Shown: piece by piece, positions 28,277-38,501 of the stretch
How the letters are laid out: every line of letters starts with the position of its first letter
Numbering within the stretch: the stretch's first letter is position 1
Assembly (NCBI RefSeq): GCF_008000935.1
Contig: NZ_CP042831.1
Coordinates: 248,001 to 312,000, forward strand
Origin: Flavobacterium alkalisoli
GTDB taxonomy: Bacteria; Bacteroidota; Bacteroidia; Flavobacteriales; Flavobacteriaceae
DNA: 64,000 nucleotides
Reading direction: 5' to 3'
Notes under the pieces: model-generated
Database searches by the model: none
What the model was told of the DNA's origin: nothing
What the model saw: only the letters and a program-made list of their open reading frames with translations
Program-made: the position numbers and the translations under genes

Positions 28277-29299
28277 TTGAACACAAAAGACTATACATAC
28301 CTGCTAAATAAGCCTTATAGTATAACCGACAGGCAAACTATGGAACTGGAAAGCATTTTATATGAATTCCCGTTTCTGCAAAGTGCGCGTGCCATTCATT
28401 TAAAAGGGCTTTACAATCAGGATAGCTTTCGATACAATATGGAGCTCAAAAAAACTGCAGCCCATACTAACGATCGTTCTGTTTTATTTGACTTTATAAC
28501 TTCGGAGAATTTCCAAAGCATCCAGAAAGATTATCTACAGGAAAAAGAAAAGGCTATTGAGGAAATAACCGTTAAAGAAACAGAAACGGTTACACCAAAA
28601 CCCGAACAACCAGTAATTTCTCCTGCTGACAGACTGGAACGCTCTATAAAACAAACTATAGAAGAAGCCGAAGAAAACCAAAAGGAAGAAGAAGTTCCTG
28701 TAATTGTTGCTTCCCCTGTTTTTACTCCTTCTGAAAAAGAAGAAGAAAAAGAAACAGATGACATTTTTACGGAACCTGCAAGAACTGAAACCGAAGAAAA
28801 GCTTGAAATAGGCAAACCTCTTGATTTTGACAATTCTGAAAAACACTCTTTCCAGGAATGGTTACAGCTTTCTAAATTAACTCCAATAAAAAGAGAAGAA
28901 ACACAGGAAGCAGAAACTGAGTCCGAAATTGAGCCTAGCGAGAATATAATTGAAGATAAAAAAGATGAAGTTATTGAGGAAACTACAGATAACAACGACG
29001 ATTCTTTAAGCAAAAAACTGGAACTTATTGATAAATTTATTGAGTCGAGCCCAAAGATAATACCGACTAAAGGCATAGCTCCACCCCCTGCAAACATTGA
29101 AAGAAGCAGTCGTGACAGCTCATTACTTATGACGGAGACACTTGCACGTGTATACCTTGAACAGAAAAAATATCAGAAAGCAATTCAGGCTTATGAAATT
29201 TTAATTTTGAAATATCCGGAAAAAAGTGTTTTCTTTGCAGACCGTATATCGGATATAAAGATTTTACAACAAAATAATAATACTAATAACAATGTTTGA
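28277..29299 (+). CDS. TPR-like protein with acidic low-complexity middle
   Basis: 340 residues starting at a TTG (28277). Conserved ends: an N-terminal helical part (about 1-85: LLNKPYSITDRQTMELESILYEFPFLQSAR) and a C-terminal tetratricopeptide-like unit (about 283-330: TLARVYLEQKKYQKAIQAYEILILKYPEKS). The ~190 residues between are Glu/Lys/Thr/Pro-rich and probably disordered. Likely a cytoplasmic scaffold of unknown function. It overlaps secG by 8 bases, which suggests translational coupling. The link to LptE and SecG is by position only. Confidence 0.8.
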   Translation: MNTKDYTYLLNKPYSITDRQTMELESILYEFPFLQSARAIHLKGLYNQDSFRYNMELKKTAAHTNDRSVLFDFITSENFQSIQKDYLQEKEKAIEEITVKETETVTPKPEQPVISPADRLERSIKQTIEEAEENQKEEEVPVIVASPVFTPSEKEEEKETDDIFTEPARTETEEKLEIGKPLDFDNSEKHSFQEWLQLSKLTPIKREETQEAETESEIEPSENIIEDKKDEVIEETTDNNDDSLSKKLELIDKFIESSPKIIPTKGIAPPPANIERSSRDSSLLMTETLARVYLEQKKYQKAIQAYEILILKYPEKSVFFADRISDIKILQQNNNTNNNV

Positions 29300-29666
29300 T
29301 TTTTCAATTTTCCTGGTACTTATAGTAATAGTAAGTTTCCTTTTGGTTGTGGTAATTATGGTACAAAATCCTAAAGGAGGAGGATTATCATCTTCACTTG
29401 GAGGAACTCAAATGATGGGTGGTGTACAAAAGACAACAGATTTCCTTGACAAAAGTACATGGACACTTGCTACTGCTCTTGTTATATTAATTTTATTATC
29501 AACATTAAGCTTTGGCAGCAACTCAGCAACTCAGGACAGTCTTATAGACGAGTCTACTTTACCTGCACCGGCAGCTACTACAGTTCCGGCAACAGAAAAT
29601 GCAACTCCTGAAGCTCCTGCCAATACGGCAACTCCTGCTCCTGCAGAAGAAGGCGCTCAAGAATAA
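29292..29666 (+). CDS. secG: Preprotein translocase subunit SecG
   Basis: 124 residues. Two transmembrane helices (about 4-23 and 55-74) with the SecG motif MVQNPKGGGLSSSLGG between them and TTDFLDKSTWTLA. The Pro/Ala/Thr-rich C-terminal tail (about 85-124) is longer than in E. coli. Part of the SecYEG channel. It starts inside the end of the preceding gene and is followed by a strong terminator, so the operon ends here, before groES. Confidence 0.92.
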   Translation: MFDFSIFLVLIVIVSFLLVVVIMVQNPKGGGLSSSLGGTQMMGGVQKTTDFLDKSTWTLATALVILILLSTLSFGSNSATQDSLIDESTLPAPAATTVPATENATPEAPANTATPAPAEEGAQE

Positions 29667-29685
29667 TAATATTACAATATTCTAT

Positions 29686-29719
29686 AAAAAATGCCAGCCT
29701 GTCAGTGCTGGCATTTTTT
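29686..29719 (+). terminator. Terminator after secG
   Basis: AAAAAATGCCAGC-loop-GCTGGCATTTTTT hairpin with T run, 20 bases after the secG stop. It separates the lptE-secG run from groESL. Confidence 0.85.
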
Positions 29720-29747
29720 ATTGGTAAAAATTTGTCAGTTTCATGTA

Positions 29748-29779
29748 TTGGCACAATTTCTGAAAAAATCAATACGTTG
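29748..29779 (+). promoter_or_regulatory. Possible groESL promoter region
   Basis: TTGGCAC at 29748-29754 could be a -24 element of sigma-54 type, but the -12 position reads GA instead of GC. Alternatively TTG (29748-29750) and the imperfect TACGTTGA box (29773-29780) could be a 22-spaced housekeeping promoter. I see no CIRCE inverted repeat. Low certainty. Confidence 0.25.
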
Positions 29780-29813
29780 AATTTTTAAACATTAATAACA
29801 AATATTAAATCAT

Positions 29814-30089
29814 ATGGCTTTAAACATTAAACCACTTTCAGATCGAGTTCTTATTGAGCCTGTGGCTGCAGAAACTCAAACAGCTTCGGGAATCTTTATC
29901 CCTGACACTGCTAAAGAAAAACCTCAAAAAGGTATTGTAGTAGCCGTAGGTAACGGAACTAAAGACCACGACATGACAGTAAAAGTTGGAGATACTGTTT
30001 TATATGGTAAATATGCCGGTACAGAATTGAAATTTGAAGGTAAGGATTACCTTATCATGAAAGAGGAGGAAATTTTTGCAGTAATCTAA
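29814..30089 (+). CDS. groES: Co-chaperonin GroES
   Basis: 91 residues, normal length. Seen: [12 protein letters not shown], the mobile loop [20 protein letters not shown] that docks on Gro[16 protein letters not shown] and [13 protein letters not shown]. Forms the heptameric lid of the chaperonin. 42 bases before groEL in the same operon. Confidence 0.97.
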   Translation: MALNIKPLSDRVLIEPVAAETQTASGIFIPDTAKEKPQKGIVVAVGNGTKDHDMTVKVGDTVLYGKYAGTELKFEGKDYLIMKEEEIFAVI

Positions 30090-30119
30090 TTCAGTTTAAT
30101 ATTTAAAAAAAACATATAA

Positions 30120-31763
<1,644 letters not shown>

Positions 31764-31786
31764 TAACATCTTAACCATAACGTTAT

Positions 31787-31816
31787 AAAAAGGAGCTCAA
31801 AAGAGCTCCTTTTTTA
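31787..31816 (+). terminator. Terminator after groEL
   Basis: AAAAAGGAGCTC-AAAA-GAGCTCCTTTTTT hairpin, 24 bases after the groEL stop. Confidence 0.85.
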
Positions 31817-31890
31817 GCTTTAATGCTTTTTAAAACTTTTTAAAAAAGTATATATTCGCAAAAAAACAATCTAACAATACACACCTTGCT

Positions 31891-34266
31891 ATGAAAAAAA
31901 CAACAAAAACTATTTTAACTGTCTTTCTCCTGGCTTTTAGCCTTGTAGCTTTTGCCCAGCAGGACAAAAAGCAGCAAATAAGCAAAGCCATAGAAGATTA
32001 TTTTTTTCTGGAACGTGAAAACATTTATGTGCATTTTGACAAAAATGTATTTCTCTCCAATGAAAAAATATGGTTTAAAGGATATGTATACCATAAAAAA
32101 CTGGGCATCCCTTTCTACTCCTGCGTTAATATTTTTGCCAACCTTATAGATTCTGACGGAAATATTCTTGAGAGCAAACTTTTGTGCGGTAACCTGGGTA
32201 ATTTTTCGGGAGGCTTTAAACTTAACAGCAACTATAAATCGGGTAAATACTATGTTCAGTTCTATACTAACTGGATGAATAACTTTACTGAAGACGAATC
32301 CTCTGTATACGACGTTACCATAATTAATCCAAGTACAGGAATTCCTAATTCTTTAAGTAAAAATGCTGAAGCAGAAGTTACAATAGAGCTTAAACCGGAA
32401 AGTGGCGTTTTACTTAACGATTGTCACAACAATATAGGCGTACATGTAACAGGATGTGACAACACTCCTCTTAATGTGAAAGAAGTTTCTGTAGTAAATG
32501 AAAAAGGGGAAACAATTAAAAAGATTTCATTAAACGACCTTGGGTATGGCAAATTTGATATTGTTGCCAGTAACAAAAACAACCTTAAAGTAGTTGCCAC
32601 CATAAACGGTACTACTCACGAACAGGTATTACCTCCGCTTCAGGCAGAAGGCATAACCATGGAAGCCAACAGTTATACAATGGCCGACAAGACCTTTATT
32701 AAACTGAGGACAAACAGCTTTACTTACAAAAAAATTGAGAACAAGCCATTATACCTAACGGTACAAAAGGATGACAAAACCTATATAGTAGAACTTGTTT
32801 TTAACGACAACAAGCTGGAACTAACTGCACAGCTGGAAAACAAAGAACTATTTACAGGGGTTAACACCGTAAGGCTTATTGATGATAATTTAAATCAGAT
32901 TGCAGAACGCTTAATATATATTTATCCTGATACGGTTGTAAGTTCGCAGCTTAACAAGATAAGTGATGACAACGGAACTATAGAGTTTAAAGGAAAAGTC
33001 AATAATCCGTATATGAACCTTAGTATCTCAGTCTTACCGGCAGATACAAAAAGCTTAACTGCAAAAGAGGATATTTATGGCGAGTTACTGTTGTCTCCCT
33101 ACATTGAAGGACATCCTAAAACGATAGCCAGAGAATACCTTAACAGCATATCCAGATCTAATAAGTTTGAAATGGATCTTTACCTCATAAACAAAAGCAG
33201 TAAATACTTATGGAATAACATTCTTAACAATCCTCCAAAAGAAAACTACACTTTTGACATAGGTATTAATATAAAAGGAACAGTAAACCAAAAACTAAAA
33301 GGAAACGGTTACAGATTAAAAGTAAGCTCATACACCGGCATGCTTGATGAAAGAATAGGCTTAAATGAAAAGAATGAATTTAATTTAAAGCATCTTGTTG
33401 TACCTGATTCCTGTAAACTTAGATTTACTTTACTAAAAAGAGGAGAACAGCCTAAAGACATTTTACTAAAACCGGAAGTTTTAAACAACAACAGGAAATT
33501 CAACAAACCTTTTACTCCTGCTAAAGTTTCCTGTATAGATTATAGTGGTGACAACACAGATCTTGCTGATTTTGAACTACCAAAATACATAACAAAAACA
33601 GTTATGCTGGAAGAGGTTAAAATTGAAGGAAAATCTAACAAGCTGAAATATGGTACTGTGGCAGGAAACGGGCTTTTAAGAGGATATAAAATAACCGAAG
33701 GAGACACTAAAAGTTATTTCTATATACTGGATATGATTCGTTACCATGGTTTTGATGTATCTAACAAAAATGGAGAGGTTAGTATAACAGGGCGTACAGC
33801 GACTACCATAAACGGACAAAAAACCAAGCCAAGGGTTTATGTAGACAATGTATATTTAATGTCTTTTGATGTTCTTGATATGGTCTATACTGAAGATGTA
33901 GACGAATTTTACATCAATGCGCATGCACCTGTTCCCGGAGTAGACAATGAAATGGGTATTATTAAAATTTACATGAAAAAAGACTTTTCATACAGAAATA
34001 AACCAACTGCCGATTTAAGTTTCCTGCTAAAAGACGGTTTTGACAGAGTTGAACCTTTCAAAAATTCTGAATACACCTCAACTTATGATGATAAAGGTTT
34101 TGAAAACTTTGGTATCATAGACTGGCATCCAAACATCATGACAGATGAAACCGGAGAATTCAGCTTTAGCATCCCTAAGCTTTATTTCGGACAGGTTAAA
34201 GTACTTATAGAAGGATTTGGAGCAAACGGAAAAATAATCTCAGAAGTAAAAACTATTAATCTATAA
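31891..34266 (+). CDS. Secreted macroglobulin-like/TonB-plug-like protein (paralog A)
   Basis: 791 residues with a cleavable signal peptide (ends near AFAQ). Residues about 35-145 resemble the MG2 domain of alpha-2-macroglobulins (ENIYVHFDKNVFLSNEKIWFKGYVY, GKYYVQFYTNWM). The middle is beta-rich. Residues about 590-695 resemble a TonB receptor plug (GLLRGYKIT, ILDMIRYHGFDV, PRVYVDNVYLMSFDVLDMV, EDVDEFYI, MGIIKIYMKK), but there is no beta-barrel after it. The last ~90 residues return to a macroglobulin-like fold (IIDWHPNIMTDETGEFSFSI). Function unknown; a periplasmic or outer-membrane-associated role is inferred. Tandem paralog follows after 44 bases. Confidence 0.75.
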   Translation: MKKTTKTILTVFLLAFSLVAFAQQDKKQQISKAIEDYFFLERENIYVHFDKNVFLSNEKIWFKGYVYHKKLGIPFYSCVNIFANLIDSDGNILESKLLCGNLGNFSGGFKLNSNYKSGKYYVQFYTNWMNNFTEDESSVYDVTIINPSTGIPNSLSKNAEAEVTIELKPESGVLLNDCHNNIGVHVTGCDNTPLNVKEVSVVNEKGETIKKISLNDLGYGKFDIVASNKNNLKVVATINGTTHEQVLPPLQAEGITMEANSYTMADKTFIKLRTNSFTYKKIENKPLYLTVQKDDKTYIVELVFNDNKLELTAQLENKELFTGVNTVRLIDDNLNQIAERLIYIYPDTVVSSQLNKISDDNGTIEFKGKVNNPYMNLSISVLPADTKSLTAKEDIYGELLLSPYIEGHPKTIAREYLNSISRSNKFEMDLYLINKSSKYLWNNILNNPPKENYTFDIGINIKGTVNQKLKGNGYRLKVSSYTGMLDERIGLNEKNEFNLKHLVVPDSCKLRFTLLKRGEQPKDILLKPEVLNNNRKFNKPFTPAKVSCIDYSGDNTDLADFELPKYITKTVMLEEVKIEGKSNKLKYGTVAGNGLLRGYKITEGDTKSYFYILDMIRYHGFDVSNKNGEVSITGRTATTINGQKTKPRVYVDNVYLMSFDVLDMVYTEDVDEFYINAHAPVPGVDNEMGIIKIYMKKDFSYRNKPTADLSFLLKDGFDRVEPFKNSEYTSTYDDKGFENFGIIDWHPNIMTDETGEFSFSIPKLYFGQVKVLIEGFGANGKIISEVKTINL

Positions 34267-34270
34267 TATA

Positions 34271-34300
34271 AAAGGCATCAGTATCATGATGCCTTTTTTT
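34271..34300 (+). terminator. Hairpin between the two paralogs
   Basis: AAAGGCATCA-GTATCA-TGATGCCTTTTTTT between paralogs A and B. It should terminate most transcripts of A, or attenuate read-through into B, whose ATG is 11 bases away. Confidence 0.75.
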
Positions 34301-34310
34301 ATTCTCAATT

Positions 34311-36659
34311 ATGAAAAAACTTCTATCATTAATATCGCTTACCTGTTTCTTATCATTCCATATTACTTATGGACAAGAAAATAAAATTCAGGAAATAGTA
34401 TCAGTCGTAAAAAATTATTATTCCCTTGAGAGGGAAAATATACATGTACATCTAAACAAAAGTATTTTTATAGCAAATGAAAATATTTGGTTTAAAGGGT
34501 ATATTTACTATAGTAAAAAAAACACCCCTTTTTTTTCTACCACAAATATTTTTGCACTCCTTAAAAATTCTGAGAATGAAACTTTAGTGTCAAAATTGCT
34601 GTATGGTAGTGCGGGAAGCTTTGAAGGTAGTTTCGAGCTTCCGGAAAATCTTAATTCAGGTATTTATTATTTACAGTTTTACACAAACTGGATGAATAAT
34701 TTTAGCGAAGATCAATCTGCTATTTATAAAATTGAGGTAATTAACCCTAACAGTCCGGGCAAGAGCACTGCTAATGATACAGAAGTTAAAATAAATGTAT
34801 ATCCTGAAGGAGGCGTTTTTCTTAAAAACAAAACCAACACGCTGGGTGTTTCTGTAAAAGGCTGCAAAAACCAGCCACTACCTATTACCGAAGTTTTGCT
34901 GTACAATAACAATGAAACAATACAAACCATACCACTGGATAAAAACGGATTCGGTAAGTTTGAATATTATGCTCTTGAAGAAAAGTCGACAGACTCATTG
35001 AGTGTAATTCTTTCTGATAAAACTTATACGGTAGCCTTACCTGAAGCACAAGAAAAGGGTATAACACTAAAACTAACTAACAAGGCAAATTCCAACAAGA
35101 CTTTACTTGAATTAAAAACAAACAAAAACACCTATAATGAAATACAAAACAGTCCTATTTATATATTAATCCATAAAGACGAAAATGCCTTTATACTTGA
35201 AACTAAGTTTACCGATAATATAACAGATCAGGAACTGGTTATAATTGATGATTACTTATTTAGCGGACTAAACACAATAAGAATACTAGACAGTAATTTA
35301 AACGAAGTGGCCCAACGGCTCTTATATAAAGATTTTGAAAATAGCACTCCTGTAAAAATTACACAATCCGGAAAAGAAAATGGTGATATATTATTTTCCG
35401 GTGAAACTGCGGCAAATGCCAATTTAAGTATTACCGTGCTTCCTTCGCAAACTAAAAGCCTTAGCAATAATAGTATACTTAATGACTTTATGTTATCTCC
35501 TTATATTCAAAACTATTACGACATAAATACTTTTGAGTATTTTAATAACGATACTAAACCTAATGAAAATCTGGATCAATATTTACTTTGCAGCAAGAGT
35601 AAGTATAAATGGCAAAGTATAAAACAAAACCCTCCAAAAGAAAAATACTCTTTTGATATTGGCTTAAAAATAAAAGGTGTTATTAATCAAAACTTAAAAG
35701 AAGGAAAGAGCTATATAGTAAGACTTACCTCATATGATGCGCTGATAGAAGAAAAAACTGAAGTCATAAATAAAAACGAGTTTTATTTTGACAACCTAAT
35801 ATTAGCCGATTCCTGCAAACTTAATTTTGAGCTCTTGGAAAATGGTAAGAGTATAACTCCAAAATTATATGTAAACACATTGAACAATACTTCAAAGTAT
35901 AACAAAGAATATATTCCTGAAGATAGTACTTGCTATAGTTCCGGCAATGTTAGCTCTCCTGATGATTTTCCTGATATAGAAAAAGAAACAATAAGACTTA
36001 AAGAGGTTGTTATTGAAACAAAAAGAGAAAAGCTGCAATATGCCAATACACTAGGCAATGGTCAGTTAAGGGGATATAAAATTACCAAGGCAGAAAGCGT
36101 AGGCTTCCCTACTGTCCTGGATTTGATACGCTACGAAGGATATGAAGTAAGAAACCGGCCGGATAGTGCCGTGGCTGTTTATGGCCGATGGGGAAATACC
36201 ATTAACGGTATGAAAAGCTCTCCCGATGTATATCTTGACAATTTCCGCCTTATGAAACTGGATATATTAAGGGATATACTTACCAGCGAAGTAGATGAGT
36301 TTTACATTAATAAACATATGTCTGCACCAACTGTACAAAACAGAATAGGAATTATAAAAATATACCGTAAAAAACAGCCATTTAACGAGACCAAGGAGAG
36401 GCCTTTATTTAATTATACAGTTGAAGATGGATTTGAAAAGATAAGTCCTTTTAAAAATACAACATATACATCCGGTTACAACGGAATAGGTTTCCGTAAT
36501 TACGGATTGATTCATTGGCTACCTACAATAATAAGTGATGAGAACGGAAAATTTAATTTTAGTATTCAGCTAATATACAAAGGTGAAGTTAAGATAATTA
36601 TTAAAGGGGTTACACCTGAAGGCAAAATAATTTCGGAAGTAAAAACAATTAATTTATAG
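34311..36659 (+). CDS. Secreted macroglobulin-like/TonB-plug-like protein (paralog B)
   Basis: 782 residues with signal peptide (HITYGQ). The domain order matches paralog A: MG2-like start (ENIHVHLNKSIFIANENIWFKGYIYY, FYTNWMNNF), beta-rich middle (PPKEKYSFDIGLKIKGVINQ), plug-like part (GQLRGYKIT, VLDLIRYEGYEV, PDVYLDNFRLM, SEVDEFYIN, RIGIIKIYRKK), and macroglobulin-like end. Both paralogs finish with the identical SEVKTINL. The two have diverged clearly at other positions, so the duplication is not recent. No barrel. Function unknown. Closed by a terminator shared with the convergent porin gene. Confidence 0.75.
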   Translation: MKKLLSLISLTCFLSFHITYGQENKIQEIVSVVKNYYSLERENIHVHLNKSIFIANENIWFKGYIYYSKKNTPFFSTTNIFALLKNSENETLVSKLLYGSAGSFEGSFELPENLNSGIYYLQFYTNWMNNFSEDQSAIYKIEVINPNSPGKSTANDTEVKINVYPEGGVFLKNKTNTLGVSVKGCKNQPLPITEVLLYNNNETIQTIPLDKNGFGKFEYYALEEKSTDSLSVILSDKTYTVALPEAQEKGITLKLTNKANSNKTLLELKTNKNTYNEIQNSPIYILIHKDENAFILETKFTDNITDQELVIIDDYLFSGLNTIRILDSNLNEVAQRLLYKDFENSTPVKITQSGKENGDILFSGETAANANLSITVLPSQTKSLSNNSILNDFMLSPYIQNYYDINTFEYFNNDTKPNENLDQYLLCSKSKYKWQSIKQNPPKEKYSFDIGLKIKGVINQNLKEGKSYIVRLTSYDALIEEKTEVINKNEFYFDNLILADSCKLNFELLENGKSITPKLYVNTLNNTSKYNKEYIPEDSTCYSSGNVSSPDDFPDIEKETIRLKEVVIETKREKLQYANTLGNGQLRGYKITKAESVGFPTVLDLIRYEGYEVRNRPDSAVAVYGRWGNTINGMKSSPDVYLDNFRLMKLDILRDILTSEVDEFYINKHMSAPTVQNRIGIIKIYRKKQPFNETKERPLFNYTVEDGFEKISPFKNTTYTSGYNGIGFRNYGLIHWLPTIISDENGKFNFSIQLIYKGEVKIIIKGVTPEGKIISEVKTINL

Positions 36660-36664
36660 CAAAT

Positions 36665-36697
36665 AAAAAAGGCTGAGTATATACCCAGCCTTTTTTA
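36665..36697. terminator. Bidirectional terminator
   Basis: AAAAAAGGCTG-loop-CAGCCTTTTTT between the convergent paralog B (stop 36659) and porin (stop 36698). Confidence 0.8.
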
Positions 36698-37996
36698 TTA
36701 GTTAAACAACACCTGAAGCTGGGCTATAACACCACCTTCAGATCCTGTTTTATTACCATCAGTAGTATATACCGGCCAGTTTTGATAAGCAACCGTAAGT
36801 TTTGCCACATTACCGTCTAAAAGCCAGTTAACACCGGCATCAAAAAAGTTCATGGCATCATTAAGCCTGTCATAATTGGCATGCTGTAAAGACACATAAG
36901 GCATAAGGGTAGTTTTACCTATAAGGTTATCCTTAAACTTATATCCAGCCTGAGCATATATTACTGTACCTGTACCATACATAGGGAAACTGTTACCTCC
37001 CCCGTTAAGCATCGCGGGGTTATTGATTCCGTTTGTCGGATTCATAGGACCTCCGTTGCGGGTATAATTCTTCCCGAAGTCATAACTGGTTACATTACCA
37101 TAAAAACTTACTGCCTGACCGTTGGCTCCTATTGGTGCATCATAAAACACATCTCCGGCAAAATGTACCATATTGCTTTTCTCTATATCATCTGTATCTG
37201 TAAGCATCCACATAGCATCTTTTTGATAGATAAACCCGGCACCTATATTAAATACCCTTTTCTTTCCCTGATAGGTTCCTACCATATAAGGCGTCATATT
37301 AGACTCCTGATACAGAAACTGATATTGAAAATATCCGTTCCACTGCATCTCGGCAGGATCCATAGAAAAAGTAGTCCTGTTTTGAACAGCCGGTGAGTTG
37401 TTTACCTCCAATGGGTCAGCCATTTGTAAACGATAATCAAGCTTACCTATTTTACCTTTGGCAAACACCGAAAGTTTTCTTAAAAACTGGTCGTTTACAT
37501 CATTAGTAGTCTGTAAAAATAAAGGAGCATCTATTCCTAATATCGAACCTACTGAAGGTGATGAAAAACGTGATAATCCACTCCACCCTGAAAGCCCCAC
37601 ACCTAATGACAATGCTTTTTTATCTATCGCATATTCACCATAGGCATCATGAACAAAAAAGCCCAGTTTCCTTTCAGAAATTGTATTAAAATTATTTTCA
37701 CCAAACTGACTGTAAGCAAATACCCTGTCTGTTAACTGACCGTACATCTGGATACGATAACGGCGTATACCTATATCAGTACCCTTATCTTTCTGGACAC
37801 CATTTATGGTACTCCCCGGATTATAATCTATAGATCTTAACCAGGCTTGGGTCATAAAAGTAAACTTCACATAATTACTGCCGTCTTCGTTAAGATATAG
37901 CTTTCTGTCTTTAAAAAAGTCCTGTGCCTCTAACTGTTGAGGCAAAATAATAGCTGTTAGCCCTAAAAAGGCCAATGCATATTTAAGCTTTTTCAT
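36698..37996 (-). CDS. Outer-membrane porin-like protein
   Basis: 432 residues with signal peptide (ends near LEAQ). Alternating beta-strand pattern throughout and an aromatic, Phe-containing C-terminal strand (GGVIAQLQVLFN), as for outer-membrane barrels. Blocks such as IGIRRYRIQMYGQLTDRVFAYSQFGENNFN resemble porins of the OprP/phosphate-selective type, as annotated in Flavobacteria. Substrate not predictable. It is a single gene. Its upstream 110 bases include the terminator of the HMA gene, so it has its own promoter. Confidence 0.75.
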   Translation of the reverse strand: MKKLKYALAFLGLTAIILPQQLEAQDFFKDRKLYLNEDGSNYVKFTFMTQAWLRSIDYNPGSTINGVQKDKGTDIGIRRYRIQMYGQLTDRVFAYSQFGENNFNTISERKLGFFVHDAYGEYAIDKKALSLGVGLSGWSGLSRFSSPSVGSILGIDAPLFLQTTNDVNDQFLRKLSVFAKGKIGKLDYRLQMADPLEVNNSPAVQNRTTFSMDPAEMQWNGYFQYQFLYQESNMTPYMVGTYQGKKRVFNIGAGFIYQKDAMWMLTDTDDIEKSNMVHFAGDVFYDAPIGANGQAVSFYGNVTSYDFGKNYTRNGGPMNPTNGINNPAMLNGGGNSFPMYGTGTVIYAQAGYKFKDNLIGKTTLMPYVSLQHANYDRLNDAMNFFDAGVNWLLDGNVAKLTVAYQNWPVYTTDGNKTGSEGGVIAQLQVLFN

Positions 37997-38077
37997 TCGG
38001 TGATTTTTTGGTTAAATAAGTTATCTGCAAATTACACAATGTTGCCGTATGCAACAATAAAAAGGAACCATTACAAC

Positions 38078-38105
38078 AAAAAAAATCCCGAATTGCTTCG
38101 GGATT
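38078..38105 (-). terminator. Terminator of the metal-handling operon
   Basis: AATCCCGAA-TTGC-TTCGGGATT with an A run on the left (T run on the minus strand), directly after the stop of the HMA gene. Confidence 0.8.
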
Positions 38106-38112
38106 CTGTCAT

Positions 38113-38463
38113 TTATAATCTTTCATACATACAGCACGTATGGAGCTTATTATAATCTTCTTCTGTAGCCTTAACCTTTTCGGTATCATGACCGGCCTGA
38201 GCTACTGCCTTACAAACGTCGTCTACTGAGCATTTGTTCTCGTCAATAATAAGATGAAGGTCCTGATGGTCTGCATGCCATTCTGCCGACTTAACACCTT
38301 TAACGCTAAATGCAGCCTTTTCTATACGCTTCTTGCACATATCACAATTACCGTTTACGGCAACTTCATATTTAGCATTTTTACTCTTTTTAACTTCTTT
38401 ATCCTGTGCCTGTACTGCCATCCCGAAAAGGGTAACAAGCAATACCATGATTAGTTTTTTCAT
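38113..38463 (-). CDS. Secreted heavy-metal-associated (HMA) domain protein
   Basis: 116 residues from the ATG at 38463; the open frame runs 11 codons further but the signal peptide starts here (MKKLIMVLLVTLFGMAVQAQ). Seen: the HMA motif NGNCDMCKKRIEKAAFSVKGV with Cys40-xx-Cys43, and a second cysteine pair near the C terminus (HTCCMYERL). It should bind Cu(I) or a similar soft metal in the periplasm. Last gene of the minus-strand run with the TonB receptor and the HYC_CC_PP protein; 38 bases after the receptor. Confidence 0.87.
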   Translation of the reverse strand: MKKLIMVLLVTLFGMAVQAQDKEVKKSKNAKYEVAVNGNCDMCKKRIEKAAFSVKGVKSAEWHADHQDLHLIIDENKCSVDDVCKAVAQAGHDTEKVKATEEDYNKLHTCCMYERL

Positions 38464-38501
38464 CTTTTTATTCTTTTGAATTTTAAATATATACAATTTT
38501 G

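Noticed and set aside
28531..29097. 188-residue minus-strand ORF opposite the TPR-like gene
   Set aside because: Ser/Phe-rich shadow of the Glu/Lys-rich coding strand; the plus-strand gene is conserved at both ends and coupled to secG.
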